Notes under the pieces: model-generated
Database searches by the model: none
What the model saw: the letters and a program-made list of their open reading frames with translations, nothing else
Told to the model about the DNA's origin: nothing
Part shown: in pieces, positions 17,705 to 25,838 of the stretch
How the letters are laid out: each line of letters starts with the position of its first letter
Position numbering within the stretch: the stretch's first letter is position 1
Translations under genes and position numbers: made by a program
Assembly (NCBI RefSeq): GCF_037071985.1
Contig: NZ_JAXHDF010000008.1
Location: forward strand, 124,001 to 188,000
From: Pseudogracilibacillus sp037071985
Lineage (GTDB): Bacteria; Bacillota; Bacilli; Bacillales; Amphibacillaceae
Direction of reading: 5' to 3'
DNA: 64,000 bases

Positions 17705-17731
17705 AAAAACAACCCTTCGCAAGAGTTGTTT
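17705..17731 (-). terminator. Terminator after efp
   Basis: A 10-base-arm hairpin (17708-17717 with 17721-17730, with mismatches near the loop) is followed on the minus strand by seven T. It separates efp from the spoIIIA operon. Confidence 0.85.
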
Positions 17732-17748
17732 AAATAATAAAATAATAA

Positions 17749-18309
17749 TTAATTATGACGAGATACATATTTACCATCAGATGTACTTATAACAAGTGTA
17801 TCACCTTGATTGATAAACAGAGGCACTTGAACGACTAATCCTGTTTCTAAAGTTGCAGATTTAGAACCACCACTTACTGTATCCCCTTTTAAACCTGGTT
17901 CTGTTTCCGTTACTTCTAATTCGACATTATTTGGTAAACTAACTCCAATTACTTCTCCTTCAAACATTACAATATCTACATTCATATTTTCTTTAATAAA
18001 ATTTAATTCATACTCAATTCGACTCGCTGGCAGTTCAATTTGTTCATAAGAGTTCACATCCATAAACGCATGTGTATCTCCCGATGCATATAAATATTGC
18101 ATTTTCTTATGGTCGATATGAGCCCGTTTCACCTTCTCACCTGCACGGAAAGTTTTTTCTTGAATATTCCCATTTCGTAAATTCCGTAATTTTGAACGGA
18201 CAAACGCTGCACCCTTACCTGGCTTTACGTGCTGAAACTCCATTACTTGCCATATATTACCTTCAACTTCAATTGTTGTTCCTGTTTTAAAATCATTTAC
18301 TGAAATCAT
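17749..18309 (-). CDS. efp: Elongation factor P
   Basis: Ribosome factor that relieves stalling at polyproline. It has 186 residues and three beta-barrel domains. The tip of domain I carries K32 in HVKPGKGAAF, the residue that is 5-aminopentanol-modified in B. subtilis; the flanking sequence is the Bacillus type, not the type modified by EpmA. It follows the peptidase gene by 22 bases, as in B. subtilis, and a strong AGGAGGT precedes the start. Confidence 0.97.
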   Translation of the reverse strand: MISVNDFKTGTTIEVEGNIWQVMEFQHVKPGKGAAFVRSKLRNLRNGNIQEKTFRAGEKVKRAHIDHKKMQYLYASGDTHAFMDVNSYEQIELPASRIEYELNFIKENMNVDIVMFEGEVIGVSLPNNVELEVTETEPGLKGDTVSGGSKSATLETGLVVQVPLFINQGDTLVISTSDGKYVSRHN

Positions 18310-18331
18310 TGATTGTTTACCTCCTGTTGAA

Positions 18332-19408
18332 CTATTCTACGTATATTAATTCTTTCGTTGCAGTTGTCAATCTTTCATTTCCTTCTTCGGTAATCACAAT
18401 ATCATCTTCGATCCGGCAGCCGCCAAGTTCGGGTATATATATGCCCGGTTCAACTGTTACAACCATATTTTTCTTTAAAATGATATCTGAACGTTTAGAC
18501 AATGTTGGTCCTTCATGTACCTCTAATCCTATTCCGTGACCAGTAGAATGTCCAAAATATTTACCATAACCTTGTGCTTCTATATAGTCCCTAGTTAAAG
18601 CATCCGCCTCTTTTCCTGACATATTCGGCTTAATTCCTTTAACTCCTCTTTTTTGTGCTTCTAAAACGATATGATAAATTTTTTGTAATTCTTCACTAAT
18701 ATATCCTACAGCAATTGTTCTCGTAATATCTGAACAATATCCCTTAAACAACGCGCCGTAATCGAGTGTAACCAGTTCTCCACTCTCTATGGTCTTTTCT
18801 GAAGCCACTCCATGAGGTAATACAGAGCGATAACCAGACGCAACGATTATATCGAAGCTAGACGAAGTTGCTCCTTGCTTTCGCATAAAAAATTCTAATT
18901 CATTTGCAATATCAATTTCTCTAACTCCTGGTTTAATATAACTTAAGATATGATCGAATGCATTATCGGCAATTTGTGCTGCTTGTTTAAGAACGGTAAT
19001 TTCCTCATCCGTTTTTGTAACCCTAATCGATTCGACTATGTTTTTTACTGGTACAAGGTGAACAGGGAATTTGTCTTTAAATAATGCGTATTCTGCGTAT
19101 GTAATATTCCCTTCCTCAAAACCTAGCTTTTTTATATTTGTTTTTTTAATTATTTCAGTTAATTCTTCTTCAATCGGACCTTTATGTTCTACAATAGTAA
19201 ACTCTGTTGCTTGTTCCGTAGCTTGCTCTATATATCTAAAGTCAGTAATAAGAAGTGATTTGGAATTCGTAATAAATACTACACCAGAAGAACCAGTAAA
19301 GTTTGTCATATACCTTCTATTATAAGGATTCGTAATTAATATCGCGTCAAGATCCATCTTTTCTAATGTTGCACGGAGTTCAGCAATTTTTCTCAAAAGT
19401 TTGTTCAC
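18332..19408 (-). CDS. yqhT: Xaa-Pro dipeptidase-like M24 metallopeptidase (YqhT)
   Basis: 358-residue pita-bread peptidase predicted to release N-terminal residues preceding proline. The N-terminal creatinase-like domain (about 1-130) is followed by the M24 domain with the metal ligands in TLDYGALFKGYCSDITRT, GHSTGHGIGLEVHEGP, VEPGIYIPE and CRIEDDIVIT. The pairing with efp is conserved across Firmicutes. Exact substrate is not known from the sequence. The aroQ (yqhS) gene that follows upstream in B. subtilis is absent here. Confidence 0.93.
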   Translation of the reverse strand: MNKLLRKIAELRATLEKMDLDAILITNPYNRRYMTNFTGSSGVVFITNSKSLLITDFRYIEQATEQATEFTIVEHKGPIEEELTEIIKKTNIKKLGFEEGNITYAEYALFKDKFPVHLVPVKNIVESIRVTKTDEEITVLKQAAQIADNAFDHILSYIKPGVREIDIANELEFFMRKQGATSSSFDIIVASGYRSVLPHGVASEKTIESGELVTLDYGALFKGYCSDITRTIAVGYISEELQKIYHIVLEAQKRGVKGIKPNMSGKEADALTRDYIEAQGYGKYFGHSTGHGIGLEVHEGPTLSKRSDIILKKNMVVTVEPGIYIPELGGCRIEDDIVITEEGNERLTTATKELIYVE

Positions 19409-19491
19409 CTCTTTACTATTATATTAATTCCTTACGTTAACATCTTATCATAAACCTAATAGGCATGGCTAAAAATAAAGTAAATATCCAA

Positions 19492-19974
19492 TTATTCATA
19501 TTCCTCTTTTATGTTTTCATAATCAAAAGAGATAGAATAACCGGTAAATACGCCATAAAGTACAAATAAACATAACATAGAGATATGGGACTCAGAGTTT
19601 AAATTGAGAAATGGATTGTAGTTATTAATAAGAATAGGCGAGATATAATAAAGTACTCCCCATATTATTCCTCCATAAACCGCGCCAACGACCCAGCTTT
19701 TACGTTGTCTTAATAGGTAATAATATACTAACGCCAAAATAGTAGACATTATACTAAAAATGACAAGTAATATAAGATATGCATACCATCTTTCTATCCA
19801 TTTACTATCAGAAAATATCAAGTTAAGAAATAATTTCGGCTTTACTTCTGTCATATTGAAATAATGCATGACAAAGAAAAAAACACCAATAAACACTCCT
19901 CCAAATATACCGTTTAGCACCGTTTTCTTGAGTAACTTATGTTTGACCTTTGACATTTCTTTACTGTTTGTCAT
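19492..19974 (-). CDS. yqhR: Conserved membrane protein YqhR
   Basis: 160 residues with about four membrane helices; the motif FVLYGVFTGYSISFDYE near the C-terminus matches B. subtilis YqhR. Function is unknown. TAGGAGGT precedes the ATG. It is divergently placed against yqhQ, the same neighbourhood as in B. subtilis. Confidence 0.8.
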   Translation of the reverse strand: MTNSKEMSKVKHKLLKKTVLNGIFGGVFIGVFFFVMHYFNMTEVKPKLFLNLIFSDSKWIERWYAYLILLVIFSIMSTILALVYYYLLRQRKSWVVGAVYGGIIWGVLYYISPILINNYNPFLNLNSESHISMLCLFVLYGVFTGYSISFDYENIKEEYE

Positions 19975-20089
19975 TATATCGACCTCCTAAAATTATTATT
20001 GCCCATTTTAATTAAAAGAATGAAAATAAAGTAACAACACTAGTGATTCTTACATTTATCTAGTAAAATAAAAGGAAGGCTGGTGATAT

Positions 20090-21058
20090 ATGGTGAAAAA
20101 GAGAGTTACAACTTATGGCGGGCAAGCCTTAGTAGAAGGGGTCATGTTTGCAGGTAAAAACAGTTTTGTTTCCGCGATAAGAAGAAAAGATAATAGTATT
20201 GAATATTTTGAGCTAAAAAGGGTAGAATCTAATATAACAAAGAAGTTAAAGAAAATACCTTTTTTACGAGGGATAGTTGCATTACTTCAGGCAAGTGCAA
20301 ACGGTGTAAAACATCTTGATTTTGCATCTGAGCGTTATGATGTGGATCCTCAAGATGATAAAAAGCTATCAGAAGAAAAAGAAACCTCAAAATTAGTTAT
20401 GATTCTTGGAATCGGTGTAATTGGAGTATTATCGTTTATTGTAAGTAAACTAATATTTACGGTCACTCCCGCGATTGTAGCTAATTTTTTCAGCAGTATT
20501 GTACCTACTAAAACCGGGCAAGTATTACTTGAGGGGTTTTTCAAATTAATTCTCTTACTGGGATATATTTATATCGTTTCCTTAACACCCTTAATAAAAC
20601 GGGTTTTTCAATACCATGGTGCAGAGCATAAAGTAATCAATGCTTACGAAAACAATGCTCCTTTAACTGTGGAAGGGGTTCAGAAGCAATCAAGATTACA
20701 TTACCGTTGTGGATCCAGTTTTATTTTGTTCACAGTGATTATTGGTGTTGTTGTATATATGTTTGTTGCGACTGACCCCCTTTGGTGGCGGATCGTAAAC
20801 CGGATATTTTTAATTCCTGTAGTTATTGGCTTATCGTTTGAGGTATTACAACTTACGAATAAAGTAAGAGATATTCCTATATTGAAAATACTAGGATATC
20901 CCGGATTATGGCTGCAATTATTAACTACGAAAGAACCGGATGACAAACAAGTAGAAGTTGCACTTTGTTCCTTTAAAAGAGTATTACAAAATGACAGCGT
21001 TGAGGAATTTATTGAAGTGAATGCCGAACATAGCAGTGAAGCAAGTCAACCTCAATAA
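20090..21058 (+). CDS. yqhQ: YqhQ, DUF1385 membrane protein
   Basis: 322 residues. The DUF1385 signature is visible: GGQALVEGVMFAG near the start, then YHGAEHKVINAYE near residue 180 and SRLHYRCGSSFILF near 205, with several membrane helices between. The conserved HxxEH-like and Cys residues suggest a metal site, but no activity is established to my knowledge. It opens a short plus-strand unit with yqhP. Confidence 0.88.
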   Translation: MVKKRVTTYGGQALVEGVMFAGKNSFVSAIRRKDNSIEYFELKRVESNITKKLKKIPFLRGIVALLQASANGVKHLDFASERYDVDPQDDKKLSEEKETSKLVMILGIGVIGVLSFIVSKLIFTVTPAIVANFFSSIVPTKTGQVLLEGFFKLILLLGYIYIVSLTPLIKRVFQYHGAEHKVINAYENNAPLTVEGVQKQSRLHYRCGSSFILFTVIIGVVVYMFVATDPLWWRIVNRIFLIPVVIGLSFEVLQLTNKVRDIPILKILGYPGLWLQLLTTKEPDDKQVEVALCSFKRVLQNDSVEEFIEVNAEHSSEASQPQ

Positions 21059-21075
21059 AGAAAGGAGGATTTTCG

Positions 21076-21456
21076 TTGGGTCGCAATAAATTTCCACTTT
21101 TAATTTATATTATTATTGGATTGGCCGTTATCGGATTAACTGCTTCATTAATAAGAAATCCAGGAAGCTTTTTGATGAGTATTTTAGTAATGATTGGTAT
21201 TGGATTTGTCGTTTTCCTCATATTCAGTGCCATTGTAAACAAAAGAGGTCATGGAAATAATGACGATATGAAAAAATATCGAAAAGCAGCAAAACAATCT
21301 AATTTGAAATATAATAAAAACCAACCAAAAGTCAGGAAATCAATGCGGTCAGATTCTCCTATCAGACCAAAAAGAAGAAGAAAGCATGTAACGCATTTAA
21401 CAGTTATCGACGGTAAAAAAACGAATAATAAAAATAGTGATCGAGCTTCTAACTAA
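21076..21456 (+). CDS. yqhP: YqhP/SA1362-family small membrane protein
   Basis: 126 residues from a TTG start with AAAGGAGG 7 bases upstream. Two membrane helices (about 7-24 and 32-51) are followed by a strongly basic, Asn/Lys/Arg-rich tail. This is the pattern of the SA1362/YqhP family, whose function is unknown. It follows yqhQ by 17 bases. Confidence 0.78.
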   Translation: MGRNKFPLLIYIIIGLAVIGLTASLIRNPGSFLMSILVMIGIGFVVFLIFSAIVNKRGHGNNDDMKKYRKAAKQSNLKYNKNQPKVRKSMRSDSPIRPKRRRKHVTHLTVIDGKKTNNKNSDRASN

Positions 21457-21472
21457 TGGGCTCGATTTTATT
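21440..21472 (+). terminator. Terminator after yqhP
   Basis: ATCGAGC (21440-21446) pairs with GCTCGAT (21460-21466), followed by TTTATTTT. It overlaps the ends of both yqhP and the convergent patatin gene. Confidence 0.75.
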
Positions 21473-22355
21473 TTGGCCAAAATTTAAGAAAGTTGCTTGC
21501 CCTCTCCTTCCCTAATTGAATTAATGATTGTTTTTCGTCATCCGATATTAATATATCTGTCGTCTTAATATTTTTCACTGGAATAAAAACAATATTATGT
21601 TCCATCGTCTTAGAAATATATCTTGAATCATGTGCCTTTAGCATCGATTGAAACAATGCTTGCAACATATCTAATGCATTTTGAATATGATAAGGTTGCT
21701 GATCCTCCAATGAATCGCTTAAAGTAATGCCTAATACAGGACGCCTGTCTTTACCATCTTCTCTAAAAACCCATAATGGAAAATTGCTCAATAAGCCACC
21801 GTCCACAATATAGCTACGTGTTCGTTCTTTATTTATTAATTGTTTTGGCATAAAAAAATAAGGGAAACTTGCGCTCATCCTAATTGCTGTAGCCACGTTA
21901 AAAGATTTTCCATCTATATTATACACAGGGTATAAATCATCAGGAATTACGATTAACTTACCTAAAGAAATATCACTAATAACCACCTTTAAATATCCTT
22001 CCGGTATGTCTCCAAATGTCCGGATTCCTTTTGCTCCCAACTTTTCGTCTAGCCATTCCTCAAATAGATCCCCTTTATATAAACCCATTTGAAAGTACAA
22101 TAATAACCATTTAATAAAGGGTATTTTCTTACTTAACAATGGAGGATCTAAAAATTTCTTTAAATCTATTTCTTTTAGTAATTGTTCAATCTCCAAGTCT
22201 TTATATCCAGCTGCAATAAATGATGCGATAATTGCACCAGCAGATGTTCCTGCAACCCTTTCTATTTGAAGTCCTTTTTCGGATATACTTTGGAGTGCAC
22301 CTAAAAAAGCAAATGCTTTCACACCGCCACCAGAAAATACACAATCTATTCTCAT
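21468..22355 (-). CDS. yqhO: Patatin-like phospholipase (YqhO)
   Basis: 295-residue predicted lipid acyl hydrolase. It has the oxyanion motif FSGGGVKAFAFLG at residues 8-20, the serine nucleophile in GTSAG near 40, and the catalytic aspartate in DGGLLSNFP near 190. Family members use a Ser-Asp dyad on phospholipids. No signal peptide is seen, so it is probably cytosolic. It is convergent with yqhP. Confidence 0.9.
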   Translation of the reverse strand: MRIDCVFSGGGVKAFAFLGALQSISEKGLQIERVAGTSAGAIIASFIAAGYKDLEIEQLLKEIDLKKFLDPPLLSKKIPFIKWLLLYFQMGLYKGDLFEEWLDEKLGAKGIRTFGDIPEGYLKVVISDISLGKLIVIPDDLYPVYNIDGKSFNVATAIRMSASFPYFFMPKQLINKERTRSYIVDGGLLSNFPLWVFREDGKDRRPVLGITLSDSLEDQQPYHIQNALDMLQALFQSMLKAHDSRYISKTMEHNIVFIPVKNIKTTDILISDDEKQSLIQLGKERASNFLKFWPK

Positions 22356-22487
22356 GTATGTTCTCCTTCATTAGATGTTTAGGAATATTACACTACGAAT
22401 GCATTCCTACTTATATATTTACTAATGAATATTGCTTTTAGAACTGCAACGTTAAATGAACAACATATTACTGGTTGAGAGATAGTA

Positions 22488-22519
22488 AAAAAAGACTGTT
22501 GAGTTATTCTCAACAGTCA
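22488..22519 (-). terminator. Terminator after mntR
   Basis: A perfect 10-bp stem (22494-22503 with 22509-22518) with a T run on the minus strand. Confidence 0.85.
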
Positions 22520-22546
22520 ATTACACGGAGATAAAGCCTTATCTTA

Positions 22547-22981
22547 TTATTTATTTGTTATTTCATTTTCTTGTTGTATTTTAACTAATTGCTCAATTCT
22601 TGTTTTGTCAGCTTTAAAATAATTAACCAAATCTGCAATCCGATCAATTGCATTCCAACTTAAATGATGTTCTATCCCTTCTACATCATCATAAATCTTT
22701 TCTTCGTCAACTCCAATGATCTCTAAAAATTCCTCTAGTAAATCATGGCGAAAGACGAGCCGCTCACCCACTTTATTTCCCTTTTCTGTTAAGACAAATC
22801 CACGATACTTCTCATAATTCACATAATCATCTTTATCTAATTTCTGTACCATTTTTGTCACGGAGGATGGATGAACCACTAATGCTTCAGCTATATCTGT
22901 TACTCGAGCATAGCCTTTTGTTTCTATCAAATTATAAATTTGTTCTATATAGTCTTCCATACTAGGTGTAGGTGTTGGCAA
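22547..22981 (-). CDS. mntR: Manganese transport regulator MntR
   Basis: DtxR-family repressor of Mn uptake genes. It has 144 residues from a TTG start with GAGGG upstream. The sequence SMEDYIEQIYNLIETKGYARV and VHPSSVTKMVQKLDKDDYVNYEKYRG is nearly identical to B. subtilis MntR. The Mn ligands are preserved: Asp and Glu in MEDYIEQ, the His in RLVFRHDLLEE and the EGIEHHLSW cluster. The usual neighbour lipM (yqhM) is missing upstream, replaced by the accessory block. Confidence 0.96.
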   Translation of the reverse strand: MPTPTPSMEDYIEQIYNLIETKGYARVTDIAEALVVHPSSVTKMVQKLDKDDYVNYEKYRGFVLTEKGNKVGERLVFRHDLLEEFLEIIGVDEEKIYDDVEGIEHHLSWNAIDRIADLVNYFKADKTRIEQLVKIQQENEITNK

Positions 22982-23095
22982 ATGGTTCCCTCTTTTCTAA
23001 TTTTATCTATGCAACATTTTTTCTTACTCTATTTTATCGTAAAACTATACATTATACAAGGATAGATTAAGGTACTTTAAAAAAAATTACTATTT

Positions 23096-23129
23096 ATAAA
23101 CTATTTTGCCCTAGGACAAAATAGTTTAT
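23096..23129. terminator. Hairpin, possible terminator
   Basis: A 13-bp perfect stem (23096-23108 with 23117-23129) with an 8-base loop. Read on the minus strand, a T-rich stretch follows some bases later, so it could end a transcript coming from the LysR side, but it is 650 bases away from that gene. Confidence 0.4.
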
Positions 23130-23254
23130 TTACCTGTATAAACTTAACTTCCACACCAACAAAGTGAATTTAAACAGATACGTGGATTAACTGAAAATGC
23201 TTCTATTTGATCATGACATCCTTATCATAATCAAACTGTTTTGCACAAAAAAGT

Positions 23255-23551
23255 AAACTGTACAGTTACTAATATTGAGGAATAAACTGATTGACCGCTG
23301 CGGAAATACACTACGCTTTCCGCGGGCGGCTGGTGAGCCTCCTCGAAGTACTTAAGGAAGGCTGACTAAAATCGCCCTTTGCGGACAACGTCGGCATACC
23401 CCTTGTCGGGGCAAGGGGCTGAGGCCATGCCCACGGTAAAGGAGACACAATGAGAGCGAGTGATAGCGTAGCTTGAACTGAAGTCGCTCTTATGCCTGTG
23501 GTGAAAGCAATGGTCCGTAGCGGAAAACAACCTAGCAATTACTGCACAGTT
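23255..23551. repeat. MITE-like dispersed repeat, copy 2
   Basis: The left end AAACTGTACAGTTACT and the right end GCAATTACTGCACAGTT (23535-23551) are imperfect inverted repeats. The body matches copy 1 (11920-12393) in blocks on both sides but lacks about 175 bases of its interior, including the 24-bp palindrome. It marks the left side of the accessory block that replaces lipM. Confidence 0.75.
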
Positions 23552-23784
23552 ATATCAAAGGCAATGATAAAATATCTCAAAATAAAGTTGTATTTTCAAG
23601 CAACCTGTTAATTGAAAATACAGCTAAGGAAGTAAATCTCTAAACATCCTAATAAGTACTAAGGTTTATTTATCTTTTTCACACAACAAAGTTGAGTATA
23701 AAATAATTGAGATCTATTTCCTCAGATGGCCCATTTTCGCTCATTTCTTCTTGAATATATCTATATTTTCCCTTTAACAAGCTC

Positions 23785-24669
23785 TTAAGAATCTCTGTTA
23801 AGTTCTAAATTATCTTTTACTTCTTCAATTGTTTCAATAAACTTTTGTAAAGCTGGCGTTAAATAATCTGATTTACGATAAATAAAAACAGTCGTAATTT
23901 GACTATACTTTTTTGGTAACGAATAACATTTAATTTGATTTTTTTTCTCATATTCTTTTACGGTTGAATATGGTACATAGGCGACTCCTAATCCAGAAAT
24001 AACAGAACCTAAAGTAGTTTCTAATGTACCAAGTTCCATTACTTTCTTAGGCACAATATTTTTTGCTTCTAACCATTCGTTCAACTTTGCACGGTAACCA
24101 CATCCTTCACTAAACCGCAAAATTGGTAATTGGATTAACTCTTCTATACTTTTCGTTTTATTATTTGATATTAATACCAATTTTTCATGAAACACATCGA
24201 TTTGAATAAGATCTGAATGATTCGTTATTGCACTTTTCGTAACAAAGGCACCATCCAACTGATATTGTAAAACTTTTTCTTTTAATTCAGCAGTTACACC
24301 TGTGGATAAGGTCAACTCTACTTTTTTATATTTTTCAATATATGCAGATAAGATCAGCGGTAATTTTATGACGGTTTCCACAGAAGCAACATCTAGTTTT
24401 CCTGTGGGATTATTATTACTGGAACCTATCATTTTCATTTCTTCTGTGAGCGAAATTATTTTTTGTACATATGGAAGGAGTGCATCTCCTTCATTCGTTA
24501 ATGTAATTCCACGTTTATGACGATGAAATAGTTTAGTATCAAGATCACGCTCTAACTTTTGGATTCTTGATGTTACATTTGATTGGACGTAATTTAACTG
24601 TTCGGCGGCTTTATTAATACTTCCTTCATTGGCTACTGTTTGAAAAATAACTAAATCTTTTATATTCAT
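23785..24669 (-). CDS. LysR-family transcriptional regulator
   Basis: 294 residues from the ATG at 24669, which has GAGGTG 7 bases upstream. The N-terminal HTH is MNIKDLVIFQTVANEGSINK with AAEQLNYVQSNVTSRIQKLE, and a substrate-binding domain follows (about 90-290). Such proteins sense a small molecule and usually regulate the divergent gene, here an EamA-type exporter across a 130-base gap containing an extended dyad. The ligand cannot be told from the sequence. Confidence 0.92.
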   Translation of the reverse strand: MNIKDLVIFQTVANEGSINKAAEQLNYVQSNVTSRIQKLERDLDTKLFHRHKRGITLTNEGDALLPYVQKIISLTEEMKMIGSSNNNPTGKLDVASVETVIKLPLILSAYIEKYKKVELTLSTGVTAELKEKVLQYQLDGAFVTKSAITNHSDLIQIDVFHEKLVLISNNKTKSIEELIQLPILRFSEGCGYRAKLNEWLEAKNIVPKKVMELGTLETTLGSVISGLGVAYVPYSTVKEYEKKNQIKCYSLPKKYSQITTVFIYRKSDYLTPALQKFIETIEEVKDNLELNRDS

Positions 24670-24688
24670 ATTCAACACCTCATATATC

Positions 24689-24719
24689 ATTAATTAAGAT
24701 ATATATTATCTCTATTAAT
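24689..24719. promoter_or_regulatory. Dyad operator between the LysR gene and eamA-type gene
   Basis: AGATA-TATAT-TATCT (24697-24711) is flanked symmetrically by ATTAAT on both sides (24689-24694 and 24714-24719), all centred on 24704. This fits a LysR-type site (T-N11-A dyad) just upstream of the regulator gene, suggesting autoregulation and control of the divergent exporter. Confidence 0.6.
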
Positions 24720-24799
24720 CATTTTACATGATACTACTCTTATTGTTAAATAGATGGTAGAAGAGTTGTTATACATATATCATGATTGGAGATACTTAA

Positions 24800-25759
24800 A
24801 TGAAAAACAATATACTCATCGGAGCAATTCTATGTGCGATTGCCAGTGCATCCTGGGGCGCTATGTTCCCAGTTGCAAATCATGCATTTCTTTATATTGA
24901 ACCGTTCTATTTTACAATTATTCGCTACTTACCTGTCGTCGTTATTTTAATAGTTCTACTTTATTTCTCAGAGGGGAAAAAGGCATTTAAAACTGATGGG
25001 AAAGGATTCATTCTTTGGTTTTTCGGGACGATGGGCTTTACTATTTACAATTTATTTATCTTTTGGGGACAGGATTTGCTAGGTGATTCCGGCGTATTAC
25101 TTGCTTCCGTCATGGAGGCATTAGCACCAATTATTTCAGTCTTAATCGTATGGTTTGTGTACAAAAATAAACCGTATTTATTTACTATATTATGTATCAT
25201 AGGAGCTTTTATCGGAGTTTTACTCGTTATAACAAATGGAGATTTAAGTATCTTATTTGGTTCAGGTCGTCTGTTCCCTTTATTTATTTTACTTTTAGCC
25301 GCTGCTGGATGGGCAATTTACACAATTGGTGGAGGAGTATTTTCAGGATGGTCTGTCTTACGCTACTCGACACTAAGTTGTCTTTATGGGACACTGACAG
25401 CTACCGTAGTTGTTTTAATTGTAAGTTTCTTAGGGTTTATTGAGGTACCTACATTTCATGAGGTATATATGGTGCGATACAATATGCTATTTATGATCCT
25501 TTTACCTGGATTATTTGCCCTATTATTTTGGAATAAAGGTGTCACGATGTTAAAACCTATTAATGCAATTTTATTTATTAATTTAGCTCCTGTTACGACT
25601 ATTGTAATTCGAATGGTGCAAGGACATACGATCACTTTCTTTGAATACTTAGGAGTGACAATTGTATGTTTAATGATCATTTTAAACAATTTATATCAGC
25701 GGATGATGTTAAATAGACAACGATCAGTTATTGAAAAAGAAAAGCGACAACTAGCCTAA
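24800..25759 (+). CDS. EamA/DMT-superfamily exporter
   Basis: 319 residues with about ten hydrophobic helices in two EamA repeats (for example IASASWGAMFPVANHAF near 15-31). Members export amino acids, metabolites or drugs across the membrane. The basic C-terminal tail faces the cytosol. It is divergent from the LysR gene and ends at a bidirectional terminator shared with nrdJ. The substrate is unknown. Confidence 0.88.
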   Translation: MKNNILIGAILCAIASASWGAMFPVANHAFLYIEPFYFTIIRYLPVVVILIVLLYFSEGKKAFKTDGKGFILWFFGTMGFTIYNLFIFWGQDLLGDSGVLLASVMEALAPIISVLIVWFVYKNKPYLFTILCIIGAFIGVLLVITNGDLSILFGSGRLFPLFILLLAAAGWAIYTIGGGVFSGWSVLRYSTLSCLYGTLTATVVVLIVSFLGFIEVPTFHEVYMVRYNMLFMILLPGLFALLFWNKGVTMLKPINAILFINLAPVTTIVIRMVQGHTITFFEYLGVTIVCLMIILNNLYQRMMLNRQRSVIEKEKRQLA

Positions 25760-25781
25760 TAAGTTTACTAAATGATGATTA

Positions 25782-25816
25782 AAAAACAGCGATCAAAAAT
25801 CTAGATCGCTGTTTTT
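25782..25816. terminator. Bidirectional terminator between the EamA gene and nrdJ
   Basis: A 13-bp stem AAAAACAGCGATC / GATCGCTGTTTTT (25782-25794 with 25804-25816) with A and T runs on both sides serves the two convergent genes. Confidence 0.9.
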
Positions 25817-25838
25817 CTATTCTAGTTCATAATTTTGT

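Larger units (their letters stand above)
22982..23784. other. Non-coding stretch between mntR and the LysR gene
   Basis: About 800 bases without a convincing gene. It holds an inverted-repeat hairpin at 23096-23129 and the second dispersed repeat copy at 23255-23551. The remainder is A+T-rich sequence in which I recognise nothing. A short open frame on the minus strand inside the repeat (23311-23538) is not gene-like. Confidence 0.65.

Noticed and set aside
23311..23538. 75-residue frame inside the short repeat copy
   Set aside because: It reads through the repeat structure, has a composition unlike neighbouring proteins and no ribosome-binding site.
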